DNA from: a virus
Length of the DNA stretch: 35,860 nucleotides
Direction: 5' to 3' (one strand)
Virus record (IMG/VR): IMGVR_UViG_3300003882_000001
Coordinates: 1-35,860 of that record
Shown here: one piece after another, positions 1-5,965 of the stretch
Layout of the letters: every line of letters starts with the position of its first letter
Position numbering within the stretch: position 1 is the stretch's first letter
Program-made: the position numbers and the translations under genes
Notes under the pieces: model-generated
Database searches by the model: none
What the model was told of the DNA's origin: nothing
Seen by the model: the letters and a program-made list of their open reading frames with translations, nothing else

Positions 1-10
1 TAAGGGGGGT

Positions 11-35
11 AGATAGAAAGATACGATAAAAAAAG
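11..35 (+). promoter_or_regulatory. Left-end putative transposase site L1
   Basis: The stretch GATAGAAAGATACGATAAAA starts at 12. Its GATAGAAAG core recurs at 113, and AAAGATACGA recurs exactly at 1070-1079 in the operator region. Repeated sites at element ends are what Mu-type transposases bind. That this is such a site is inferred from position and repetition, not from a known consensus. Confidence 0.45.
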
Positions 36-51
36 ACGCGAAATTTTGTGG

Positions 52-84
52 AAAACGGTCTGTGTGCGATGCATAGGCCGTTTT
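52..84. terminator. Left-end hairpin A (insulator or terminator)
   Basis: Bases 52-60 (AAAACGGTC) pair with 76-84 (GGCCGTTTT), nine pairs with one T-G wobble, and TGTG (61-64) can pair with CATA (72-75). On the plus strand the stem runs into a short T tract (80-85), so it could stop transcription entering from flanking DNA. It is a diverged copy of hairpin B: both share the AACGG...GGCCGTT arms and a GAATGG tail. Confidence 0.5.
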
Positions 85-112
85 TGACGTTGAATGGGGA
101 AAATGCGTGTTT

Positions 113-136
113 GATAGAAAGGTATAATTTTTTCCA
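113..136 (+). promoter_or_regulatory. Left-end putative transposase site L2
   Basis: The stretch GATAGAAAGGTATAATTTTT begins at 113. Bases 118-133 match the inverted right-end copy at 35806-35821 at 15 of 16 positions, and 122-134 match the inverted copy at 35828-35840 exactly over 13 bases. An inverted arrangement at the two edges of the window is expected of transposase end sites. Confidence 0.55.
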
Positions 137-183
137 AAGTAGGTAAAAAAAGCCTTACCATAGCTGCCAGATCGAGTTTATAT

Positions 184-218
184 GTAAAAAAACGGCTCAT
201 ACGTGATGTATGGCCGTT
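184..218 (-). terminator. Terminator hairpin B after repressor gene
   Basis: AACGGC (191-196) pairs with GCCGTT (213-218) and CATAC (198-202) with GTATG (208-212), with one bulged T at 197 and the loop GTGAT. Read on the minus strand the stem is followed by a run of T (complement of 186-192). This is an ordinary intrinsic terminator placed 36 bases beyond the repressor stop codon. Confidence 0.7.
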
Positions 219-253
219 GAATGGTGTGTGTATGCTAGTAGTCTAGAGCTTTT

Positions 254-994
254 TCATGAAGCTAGGGCTATGTCTCCTAGCGAGGTTTCTCCCGACTCAT
301 CTGAATCGCCTGGTTCGTCGAAAGCCCTCTCTATTAGTTTGTCATAGCGGCTTATCATTTCTCTCATGTCTTGCAGATGACTCTCTTTTTCCGCTATGAG
401 CTGTCTCTGTAACTCTATGATCATCTGCAAGTTCTGATCAGTACTACTCATCGTGTCTTCATTTGTGTGATACACAGTATTCTCTTCTTCTAATATATCA
501 CTTTTCGTATAATTTGTACTATAATATTTATTTTTTTCGATCGAAGTATTTTTTTCGTCCTCTTTTGGACCATCACCCCCTTCCTGAGAAAAAATTATAT
601 CATTCTGTCCAACATTGGGGGGTGAAGAGGTGATTGGGTGTGCATTTGGGTGTGCATTTGGGTGTGCGTCATCTTCGCTTATAGCAGTATCTTTTTGCTG
701 ACTGTCTTTCCTCGCCAAATACCCATCATTTGTTGGGTATCTAGCTTCAGGTGAAGAAAGAATGTCAACACTTAAGTTAGGGTCTCCAAGCAGTAGCCAA
801 GATGGGTCAGCATTTGTTACCTTCAATATTTTCGTCAGTAAGTCATAAGAAGGCTTACTCTGCCTACCTTTCAAGTCTGCTATGTTGTAGATAACAGTCT
901 GAGACACACCTAACCTCTTTGCAAAGGAATAATTATTTAGTTCCAAAGCATTCATGATCAGGCGAATGCGATCATTGATTTCATTTGATTGCAA
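254..994 (-). CDS. Mu-type repressor, HTH protein
   Basis: This 246-residue protein is the probable lysogeny repressor, the counterpart of Mu c. An XRE-like helix-turn-helix occupies about residues 8-60 (SFAKRLGVSQTVIYNIADL is the recognition part). The middle is low-complexity, acidic and Asn/Ser-rich, with a short NAHP repeat near residues 110-120. Residues 190-225 (LQMIIELQRQLIAEKESHLQ onward) form a likely coiled coil for oligomerisation. It is transcribed leftwards, divergent from the Ner/transposase operon, and is followed by terminator B. The role is inferred from the fold and the divergent position. The start at 994 keeps the HTH complete. Confidence 0.75.
   Translation of the reverse strand: MQSNEINDRIRLIMNALELNNYSFAKRLGVSQTVIYNIADLKGRQSKPSYDLLTKILKVTNADPSWLLLGDPNLSVDILSSPEARYPTNDGYLARKDSQQKDTAISEDDAHPNAHPNAHPITSSPPNVGQNDIIFSQEGGDGPKEDEKNTSIEKNKYYSTNYTKSDILEEENTVYHTNEDTMSSTDQNLQMIIELQRQLIAEKESHLQDMREMISRYDKLIERAFDEPGDSDESGETSLGDIALAS
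636..668 (-). repeat. 12-bp tandem repeat inside repressor gene
   Basis: The unit GGGTGTGCATTT occurs at 636-647 and 648-659, with a partial third copy at 660-668. It encodes the NAHP repeat in the repressor linker and stays in frame because the unit is a multiple of three. Copy number could vary by replication slippage. Confidence 0.85.
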
Positions 995-1083
995 AATATT
1001 GCCCTCATTTGTTTGCTATAGTAATCTTTTGTTGCTATGTTTGTGTTGTTGGTACGAAACAAAGCAATCAAAGATACGAAAAA
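995..1083. promoter_or_regulatory. Divergent operator and early promoter region
   Basis: The 89 bases separate the repressor from the Ner-like gene. On the plus strand TATGTTTG (1036-1043) matches the Bacteroidota -7 box TAnnTTTG, with TTTG at 1012-1015 about 20 bases upstream as a -33 element, placing a start point near 1050. On the minus strand TATCTTTG (complement of 1069-1076) is a second -7-like box facing the repressor, without a clear -33 box. AAAGATACGA (1070-1079) is identical to part of left-end site L1, suggesting a regulator or transposase site here. Activity is inferred. Confidence 0.55.
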
Positions 1084-1317
1084 ATGAAATTAGAGGAAAT
1101 TAGAGCAGAGCTAATTAGAGGTGACTACAGTATCATTGCTGCTGCGACAGGTAAAAGTGTTCCATATGTAGGGCAGGTATTGAGAGGCGTGAGGTTTAAT
1201 CAAAAGATCATCGACACTGCTCGCAAGCTGGCAGAGTCACGCAAGCAGCAACGAATTGCCAATATTGCTGCTTTTTTAACGGAGTCGGACAGAGTAGAGT
1301 TACTAAAGGCTAGCTAA
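1084..1317 (+). CDS. Small Ner/Cro-like DNA-binding protein
   Basis: The product is a 77-residue basic protein with a compact helix-turn-helix: ELIRGDYSIIAAATGKSVPY, then a VGQVLRGVR recognition helix, about residues 8-35. By position, first gene of the transposition operon and divergent from the repressor, it corresponds to Mu Ner, which turns down early transcription. I take the ATG at 1084. A longer in-frame reading from 985 would overlap the repressor start and add a hydrophobic Cys-rich leader encoded by promoter DNA. The transposase start is five bases after its stop. Confidence 0.65.
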   Translation: MKLEEIRAELIRGDYSIIAAATGKSVPYVGQVLRGVRFNQKIIDTARKLAESRKQQRIANIAAFLTESDRVELLKAS

Positions 1318-1322
1318 CATAC

Positions 1323-3353
1323 ATGCAGTATGAGGGAAACATATTATGGCTGGAAGCCAAGGAACTGCTTGCGCTAGGATTAAGTGAGAACCTAATCAAA
1401 AATGGCATCTACCGAGCGCGCAATGGCGGTTTTTCTTGGCAAAACAAGCCTGACCCGATCGACGCAAGACGGAAGCTGATCAATTATGACACGATCCCGT
1501 CAACTACGATTGAGAAATATGGCATCCCCTCAAAGGCGCATTATCTAGCTAAACTGGAGCAGGATGCGCATCAAAACTCGAAGCACGAACTACGTGCGAT
1601 TGTGGGCAGATATGTGAGTCGTGAGGACATGGACTATTTCATCTCCGAAGGCTACTCGCCTGAAGAATCGAAAGGATTTGCCCAAACTGCCGCATGGCTG
1701 AGTCTCCTGGCAAATGTGCGAGGAAAGAATGATGTAAAAAACCTCGGGATAGAGGGTCTCAAGACAAAACTAGATGTGCTGAATCTGTCACTCGCTACGA
1801 TCATGGAAGATCCGCCTCACGGCCTGCACAACTGTACAAACGTGCAGGTGCTAAGAAAGAAGATGAGCCGATTCAGAGAGGCAGTAGAGGCAAGCCGTGC
1901 AGATGGTCTACGCACGCTGCGACACGGACTGAAAGGAAGAGCGAGCAACAAGCGCAAGATAGACGATCGAGTAGCTAAGATCCTCACCGCACTGTATGTG
2001 AATGAGGATAGCGACATAAAGCTGAACTATCAGCAGATCTTTGAATCATACGAATTGTGTGTCCTTAATAATGCTGTAGATGCAAGCAGTGGGGAGGTCT
2101 ACACGGACCTTCCCCATCTTCACCCATCGACGGTGAGGGCCTTCCTCGCAAGACCCGAGATGCGGATGCTGGACCACCTCCGACACGGAGACAAGCACTT
2201 CCGCGACGCTGTGAGACCTTATATAAAAGGACAGCGTGCGAAGTTTTCATTCTCCTTTACGTCTAGTGACGGCTTTGTGATGCCGTTTTGGTTGAAGAAG
2301 TCAGAGGTAGGCGCAGCGTGGAAGAGACCTTACTGCTATGTGATATTTGATACGCATAGCATGGCGATCCTTGGCTGGGCGATCGGGATGCAAGAGAACT
2401 ATGAGCTGATGCAGCGCGCATTCATAGACATGATACAGCGTACAGGTGGGAGAATGGCTGTGCACAATCAGCTCGACAACTTCAACAAGTTCTTCAAAGA
2501 TGAACTAGATCTCATCTCAGGCACGAAGTTCACAGCTCCCTACAATTCGCAGAGTAAGTATGCCGAGACATACATCGGTACACTCAAGTACACTGTCATG
2601 AACACCTATGAGGGATTCACGGGCAGGTACAGCAACAAAGACGCGAAGAACAGAAGGAACCCTGACAAGCCCAATCCAGCCACAGACGCACAGATGGGCT
2701 ATACATGGGAAGAGATGAATAAGCTGATGGAGTCGGCGATGAAAGTCTACAACTCCCGAAAGGAGAAAGGCAGCAGGTACACACGTGAGCAGATGCTACA
2801 GATGCACATCAATCCGAGTGCACCACAGCCTACAAACCTACAGCTTACACTAGCGTTGGGTTACCGCTCCAAGGCGACGATCGAGCGCGGGTACATCATC
2901 AAGGAGTACGAGGGTCAGACATACACGTATCAGATCCCAGACTATGCGACGGTACTCACCAAGCTCTCGCGACAGAGCCAGCGCGTGAGGGTACGATGGC
3001 TACCGCACCTACTCGGACAAGAGATACACGTGTACGACTACGACGGCAAGGATGATCCTGCACATGACACATTCATCTGCACGGCGATCTACCAAGAGGG
3101 TACGCAGCGCGCACCCACTGAGCAGAGCAAGGACTCAGGTAGAAACCTCGGGCGACAGCTACGCTGGCAAAGAGAGTTTGATGAAGCAGTAGCGGCACAA
3201 GAGGCAGCTATAAAAGACGCGAAGATCCTACCGCTGACTCCAGATGAGGCAGAAGATGTGCTCGCAGCAGGATATACAGATAAGCATGAGATGCAGGAGG
3301 CTGCGGATGTAGCCGAGCAATCAGAAAAAAGAAAAGTAAGCAGATGGCAGTAA
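1323..3353 (+). CDS. Mu-like DDE transposase (MuA type)
   Basis: This 676-residue protein catalyses strand cleavage and transfer for integration and replicative transposition. The retroviral-integrase fold lies at about 300-430. Candidate catalytic residues are D316 (SSDGF), D385 (QLDNF) and E415 (KYAETY), with the supporting strand IFDTHSMAILGWAIG between the first two. The N-terminal third (LWLEAKELLALGLSENLIKN) resembles the Mu-type DNA-binding start, and a C-terminal beta domain at about 500-600 fits the Mu-transposase C-terminal region. The acidic, Ala-rich tail (about 615-676) is where MuA contacts MuB and ClpX. Length is close to MuA (663). It is followed directly by a zinc-ribbon ORF and the B homologue. 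Confidence 0.93.
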   Translation: MQYEGNILWLEAKELLALGLSENLIKNGIYRARNGGFSWQNKPDPIDARRKLINYDTIPSTTIEKYGIPSKAHYLAKLEQDAHQNSKHELRAIVGRYVSREDMDYFISEGYSPEESKGFAQTAAWLSLLANVRGKNDVKNLGIEGLKTKLDVLNLSLATIMEDPPHGLHNCTNVQVLRKKMSRFREAVEASRADGLRTLRHGLKGRASNKRKIDDRVAKILTALYVNEDSDIKLNYQQIFESYELCVLNNAVDASSGEVYTDLPHLHPSTVRAFLARPEMRMLDHLRHGDKHFRDAVRPYIKGQRAKFSFSFTSSDGFVMPFWLKKSEVGAAWKRPYCYVIFDTHSMAILGWAIGMQENYELMQRAFIDMIQRTGGRMAVHNQLDNFNKFFKDELDLISGTKFTAPYNSQSKYAETYIGTLKYTVMNTYEGFTGRYSNKDAKNRRNPDKPNPATDAQMGYTWEEMNKLMESAMKVYNSRKEKGSRYTREQMLQMHINPSAPQPTNLQLTLALGYRSKATIERGYIIKEYEGQTYTYQIPDYATVLTKLSRQSQRVRVRWLPHLLGQEIHVYDYDGKDDPAHDTFICTAIYQEGTQRAPTEQSKDSGRNLGRQLRWQREFDEAVAAQEAAIKDAKILPLTPDEAEDVLAAGYTDKHEMQEAADVAEQSEKRKVSRWQ

Positions 3354-3463
3354 AAGAAACTAACGACGCAGGCAAGTACTACTGCTCCAAGTGTGGGCGA
3401 CTACGCGCAAAGTGCGGATGTCCAGTACCCACGCGGAAGGCGAAGCAATCTTCTAAGAAGTAA
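3344..3463 (+). CDS. Mini zinc-ribbon protein, 39 residues
   Basis: The short frame starts with ATG inside the last codons of the transposase gene (10-base overlap) and stops six bases before the MuB-like start. The peptide has a CxxC...CxC cluster (C14, C17, C24, C26; YYCSKCGRLRAKCGCP) and a very basic tail, which looks like a minimal zinc-binding, nucleic-acid-binding module. It exactly fills the gap between two co-transcribed transposition genes, which supports expression. I recognise no named family. A role as partner of the transposase or ATPase is a guess. Confidence 0.55.
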   Translation: MAVKETNDAGKYYCSKCGRLRAKCGCPVPTRKAKQSSKK

Positions 3464-3469
3464 CTCACT

Positions 3470-4378
3470 ATGGAAAACCTACTCAAACAAGAAATACAAG
3501 CGAAGGTGCGCGAGTACCTGGGCATACAGGAGGACGGCAGTGTATTGGCTGGACACCCATCACAGAGCCAGTTTGCCCACAAGCTAGAGATCGACAAAGG
3601 ATATGTATCCAAGATCGTGAATGGCAAGTGGACTGATACAGCACCGTCTGCCTCTGTGTGGTCCGTATTGGCGCGGTTCTTTGATATGAGCGCACATATC
3701 GATAGCGAAAACTATCTGAATATCACAGCAGCCTGTAAGATGTTTCAAGAGCAGGCGCGCAATGGCTGTATAGATGGCTACACAGGAGCTGGCAAATCCT
3801 ACGCGCTTGACAGATATGAGCGCATGAACAAAGGAGTATATCTGATCCGCACACAGTCCTACATGAATAAAGCTGACTTACTACACGTCATATCAGACAA
3901 GCTAGGAGTGACGCAGCACACACATACGAGCTACTTCAAGTATAAGTACATCATCAATAAGATCAAGTCGTCTCCCCATCCAGTGCTACTGATCTTCGAT
4001 GAGATAGAGTATCTCAAGCCGCACTTGTGGCATGACATCAAAGCACTCATGGATGAGCTAAAGCAAATCTGCGGCATCGTGATCTCTGGCATCTTTATGG
4101 AGAATCTGGAAGCTTGGGCCAAGAAAGAAAAGAAGGGTATGCCTCAATTCCTCCGCAGAATCAAGCACTCTAGAGTCATCATGTCACCTGTGAGTAAGCC
4201 AGATGTGCGATCGATCTGTAGTCAAAACGATATAGCTGATAGAGAGGTCATCACATGGCTCTACAAACATGCAGATAACTACGAGACGCTGGTGATGTAC
4301 GTCACAGACCTCGCAAGGCTTCAGCAAGGCGGGAATACTATCACGATCGAACTCTGTGCAGAACTATTTCAAGACTAA
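3470..4378 (+). CDS. MuB-like AAA+ ATPase, target-DNA activator
   Basis: The protein has 302 residues. Residues 1-75 carry a helix-turn-helix (SQSQFAHKLEIDKGYVSKIV), as in MuB. A P-loop NTPase follows, with Walker A GYTGAGKS (103-110, K109) and Walker B PVLLIFDEIEYL (171-182, D177/E178). RRIKHSRVI (229-237) could supply an arginine finger. In Mu the B protein polymerises on target DNA, stimulates the transposase and gives target immunity; the same job is inferred here from sequence and from the A-B gene order. Size matches MuB (312) and bacterial TnsC-like AAA_22 relatives. Confidence 0.88.
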   Translation: MENLLKQEIQAKVREYLGIQEDGSVLAGHPSQSQFAHKLEIDKGYVSKIVNGKWTDTAPSASVWSVLARFFDMSAHIDSENYLNITAACKMFQEQARNGCIDGYTGAGKSYALDRYERMNKGVYLIRTQSYMNKADLLHVISDKLGVTQHTHTSYFKYKYIINKIKSSPHPVLLIFDEIEYLKPHLWHDIKALMDELKQICGIVISGIFMENLEAWAKKEKKGMPQFLRRIKHSRVIMSPVSKPDVRSICSQNDIADREVITWLYKHADNYETLVMYVTDLARLQQGGNTITIELCAELFQD

Positions 4379-4383
4379 TCACT

Positions 4384-4647
4384 ATGACTTTTGAACGAAT
4401 GACCAATTACAACATAGAGCCTACACACTCTCGCAAAAAGTGGCAGCAGCGGCGAATCATCCAATGGGTATTTGTAGTCATGCTTGTATTGGGCGTCTCA
4501 TCCTGTGTAGTTACAGATTTAAATGACCGCCTAGAGAAGCTCGAAAGAAACAGCGGATATCCTGTAGAAATGCAGACGGACACCATCAAAAAAGGCGACA
4601 GTACGATCATCATTCAAAACTTTTACATCAAACAGAGAAGGCGATGA
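4384..4647 (+). CDS. Small membrane protein or lipoprotein
   Basis: An 87-residue protein with a charged N-terminus (SRKKWQQRR), one hydrophobic segment at about 26-41 (IIQWVFVVMLVLGVSSC) and a short polar C-terminal domain. VSSC ending at C41 satisfies a lipobox, so it could be a lipoprotein with a long n-region or a simple single-pass protein. The gene lies five bases after the MuB-like gene and its stop overlaps the next start (ATGA type), so it belongs to the early operon. Function is not recognised; a spanin-like lysis or superinfection role is possible but unsupported. Confidence 0.6.
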   Translation: MTFERMTNYNIEPTHSRKKWQQRRIIQWVFVVMLVLGVSSCVVTDLNDRLEKLERNSGYPVEMQTDTIKKGDSTIIIQNFYIKQRRR

Positions 4648-5333
4648 GCATCTTAGGAAAAATAATCAAGCAGCTATCAGGTGATGCATCGGCTGCGAAT
4701 CCAGACGTAGTGATAGAGCAACTACCAGAAGAGCAAAAAGAGTTTTTGGATCGCTTGGTAGATGCACGAATGGAGCAGACAAAAGGTATCCAGAGTAAGC
4801 GAAAGCATGAGTACGAAGCCAAGCGTGAAGAATTTGTAGAGCAGCTATTTGGTCAGGCAAAGGATATGTCTTTGCGTCTCCAAGAGTTTCAGGATCATGT
4901 AGCGGAGAGATTGGCAGAGTGGGAGCAAGTGATGACAGTCTATGGCGAGGACCCCAATGCAACAGGTAGCTACACGCTCACAGCAGGCGACATGCGCATA
5001 GAGGTCAAGTACAAGCGACAGTATGGATATGATGAGCGAGCCAACATCGCAGCGGAGAGAGTCAAGCAGTTCTTAGGCACGCGAGTCAAAGACACCACGA
5101 CATTCAACCTCATCATGTCATTGCTGGAGAGGAGTGATGACGGGCAGTTTGACCCACGCAAGATTCAGAAGCTGTACGGATATGAGACAGACTTCAATGA
5201 TCAGGATTATTCTAAGGCGATGGAGTTCTTTAAGGAGTCCTACGTGGTCCAAAAGACGCAGACTTATCATCACTTCAAGCATCGATCAGACAGCGGCAAG
5301 TGGGAGTATCTCCCGCTCAAGTATACAGCATAG
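4644..5333 (+). CDS. DUF3164-like early protein
   Basis: A 229-residue soluble protein. The first half (about 25-95) is a charged, probably coiled-coil helix rich in Glu, Lys and Gln. The second half contains DMRIEVKYKRQYGYDERANI followed by a helical segment ending in GTRVKD, which resembles the DUF3164 family found in Mu-like phages between the B gene and the Gam/GemA region. Biochemical function of that family is unknown to me. It closes the first early gene run; 40 bases downstream the tRNA island starts. Overlap with the upstream small membrane gene indicates translational coupling. Confidence 0.6.
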   Translation: MSILGKIIKQLSGDASAANPDVVIEQLPEEQKEFLDRLVDARMEQTKGIQSKRKHEYEAKREEFVEQLFGQAKDMSLRLQEFQDHVAERLAEWEQVMTVYGEDPNATGSYTLTAGDMRIEVKYKRQYGYDERANIAAERVKQFLGTRVKDTTTFNLIMSLLERSDDGQFDPRKIQKLYGYETDFNDQDYSKAMEFFKESYVVQKTQTYHHFKHRSDSGKWEYLPLKYTA

Positions 5334-5357
5334 TAGTAGTATGGTTTTTCATGGGCT

Positions 5358-5371
5358 CGCCCATTTGGGCG
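5358..5371 (+). other. Hairpin before tRNA-Met
   Basis: CGCCC (5358-5362) and GGGCG (5367-5371) form a five-pair stem with loop ATTT, ending three bases before the tRNA-Met 5' end. There is no T tract after it, so it is more likely a leader or processing element than a terminator. Confidence 0.5.
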
Positions 5372-5374
5372 GGT

Positions 5375-5446
5375 TGCGGGGTGGAGCAGTGGTAGCTCGT
5401 CGGGCTCATTACCCGAAGGTCGCAGGTTCGATTCCTGCCCCCGCAA
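5375..5446 (+). tRNA. tRNA-Met (CAT), initiator-like
   Basis: A complete cloverleaf: acceptor TGCGGGG (5375-5381) with CCCCGCA (5439-5445), D stem GAGC/GCTC, anticodon stem TCGGG/CCCGA with loop CTCATTA (anticodon CAT at 5407-5409), T stem GCAGG/CCTGC with loop TTCGATT. Discriminator is A5446 and CCA is not encoded. The GGG/CCC pairs at the base of the anticodon stem are the initiator hallmark, and the body resembles Bacteroidota initiator tRNA. Two features are odd: position 1 is T and can pair with A72 (initiators have a mismatch), and position 37 is T instead of a purine. It may be an initiator decoy or supplement. Confidence 0.9.
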
Positions 5447-5501
5447 CTGGTTAACAATGTTTTTTCCCTCGTTCTTTTCAAATGTTTAGATAGCATGTTC
5501 T

Positions 5502-5515
5502 CAGCCTTCGGGCTG
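5502..5515 (+). other. UUCG tetraloop hairpin
   Basis: CAGCC (5502-5506) pairs with GGCTG (5511-5515) around the very stable loop TTCG. It ends one base before the tRNA-like element starting at 5517. No T tract follows, so it is likely a fold element of the RNA island. Confidence 0.6.
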
Positions 5516-5516
5516 G

Positions 5517-5570
5517 GTCGTGGGGTGATCAGTTGGAGAGATAGCGAGTTCGATTCTCGCCCTCACGACA
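5517..5570 (+). ncRNA. tRNA-like element lacking an anticodon arm
   Basis: A 54-base element with a nine-pair acceptor-like stem, GTCGTGGGG (5517-5525) with CCTCACGAC (5561-5569, one G-T wobble), a small D-arm-like hairpin ATC/GAT with loop AGTTGGAGA, and a perfect T arm GCGAG-TTCGATT-CTCGC (5544-5560). A5570 sits at the discriminator position. The anticodon arm is missing: the D-like arm is followed almost directly by the T arm. It cannot decode a codon; it is either a deletion remnant of a tRNA or a minimal tRNA mimic recognised by RNase P or other tRNA-binding enzymes. Confidence 0.55.
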
Positions 5571-5577
5571 AAATCCT

Positions 5578-5651
5578 GCGGAGGTGACTTGCTCCGTGGG
5601 TGGAGTATCGGTACGGTAGTGTGTGCATGGCGCCTATCGGTTGCTGCCGAT
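5578..5651 (+). other. Two hairpins between tRNA-like elements
   Basis: CGGAG (5579-5583) pairs with CTCCG (5592-5596), extended by a G-T pair, and ATCGG (5636-5640) pairs with CCGAT (5647-5651). These add to the structured character of the spacer. No coding signal is seen in these 70 bases. Confidence 0.45.
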
Positions 5652-5659
5652 GCTTATCA

Positions 5660-5745
5660 GACAGGGACTCACACTTGGAGTCTGTAGCGCGCAGCGGACA
5701 AAAAGCAGAAATGGTGTGGTGGGGGTTCGATTCCCTCTCCTGTCT
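5660..5745 (+). ncRNA. Aberrant class-II-sized tRNA-like element
   Basis: GACAGGG (5660-5666) pairs with TCCTGTC (5738-5744) as an acceptor stem with one G-T, and GGGGG-TTCGATT-CCCTC (5721-5737) is a good T arm. The interior is not canonical: ACTC/GAGT (5667-5670, 5678-5681) could be a D stem, but no seven-base loop with T33 is found. The best anticodon-like hairpin, CTG-TAGCGCG-CAG, has A where T33 must be. Overall length (86 bases) is that of Leu/Ser tRNAs. I call it a degenerate or repurposed tRNA and assign no anticodon. Confidence 0.5.
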
Positions 5746-5778
5746 CATAAAATCGCAATCAAAAATGCAGCTGAAAGC

Positions 5779-5804
5779 CCCAGCAAAGAATCTGCTTTGC
5801 TGGG
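5779..5804 (+). other. Perfect 10-bp hairpin in RNA island
   Basis: CCCAGCAAAG (5779-5788) pairs without mismatch with CTTTGCTGGG (5795-5804) around AATCTG. No T run follows, so it is not a standard terminator. It is among the strongest stems in the island. Confidence 0.7.
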
Positions 5805-5853
5805 TATGAACGAGAACATGTGCTAGGTGATGATAGATGCACTAGGTAGTAGT

Positions 5854-5882
5854 GGCTCCGAGCTAGTCCAACTCGGAGAGCC
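5854..5882 (+). other. Hairpin preceding tRNA-Thr
   Basis: CTCCGAG (5856-5862) pairs with CTCGGAG (5872-5878), extended across a small AG bulge by GG (5854-5855) with CC (5881-5882). It lies ten bases before the tRNA-Thr 5' end. Confidence 0.6.
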
Positions 5883-5891
5883 TAAAGGACA

Positions 5892-5965
5892 GCCGAAGTA
5901 GCTCAATTGGATAGAGCACCTGTTTTGTACACAGGTAGTTGCGGGTTCGACTCCTGCCTTCGGCT
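5892..5965 (+). tRNA. tRNA-Thr (TGT)
   Basis: Canonical cloverleaf: acceptor GCCGAAG/CTTCGGC, D arm GCTC-AATTGGATA-GAGC, anticodon stem CCTGT/ACAGG with loop TTTGTAC (anticodon TGT, reads ACA and other ACN codons), T stem GCGGG/CCTGC with loop TTCGACT. Discriminator is T5965 and CCA is not encoded. All conserved positions look intact, so it is probably functional. Confidence 0.93.

Noticed and set aside
636-668. CRISPR-like short repeats
   Set aside because: Only a directly adjacent 12-bp coding tandem repeat without spacers; no array elsewhere.
985-1083. Longer reading of the Ner-like gene from 985
   Set aside because: It would overlap the repressor start and translate the operator into a Cys-rich hydrophobic leader.
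4644-5333. Mu Gam-like DNA end-protecting protein
   Set aside because: It has a coiled N-terminal half, but the C-terminal motif fits DUF3164 better than Gam.
5600-5826. Overlapping open frames of 60-70 codons on both strands
   Set aside because: They run through hairpins and the T arm of a tRNA-like element, have no plausible start context and look like read-through of RNA-gene sequence.
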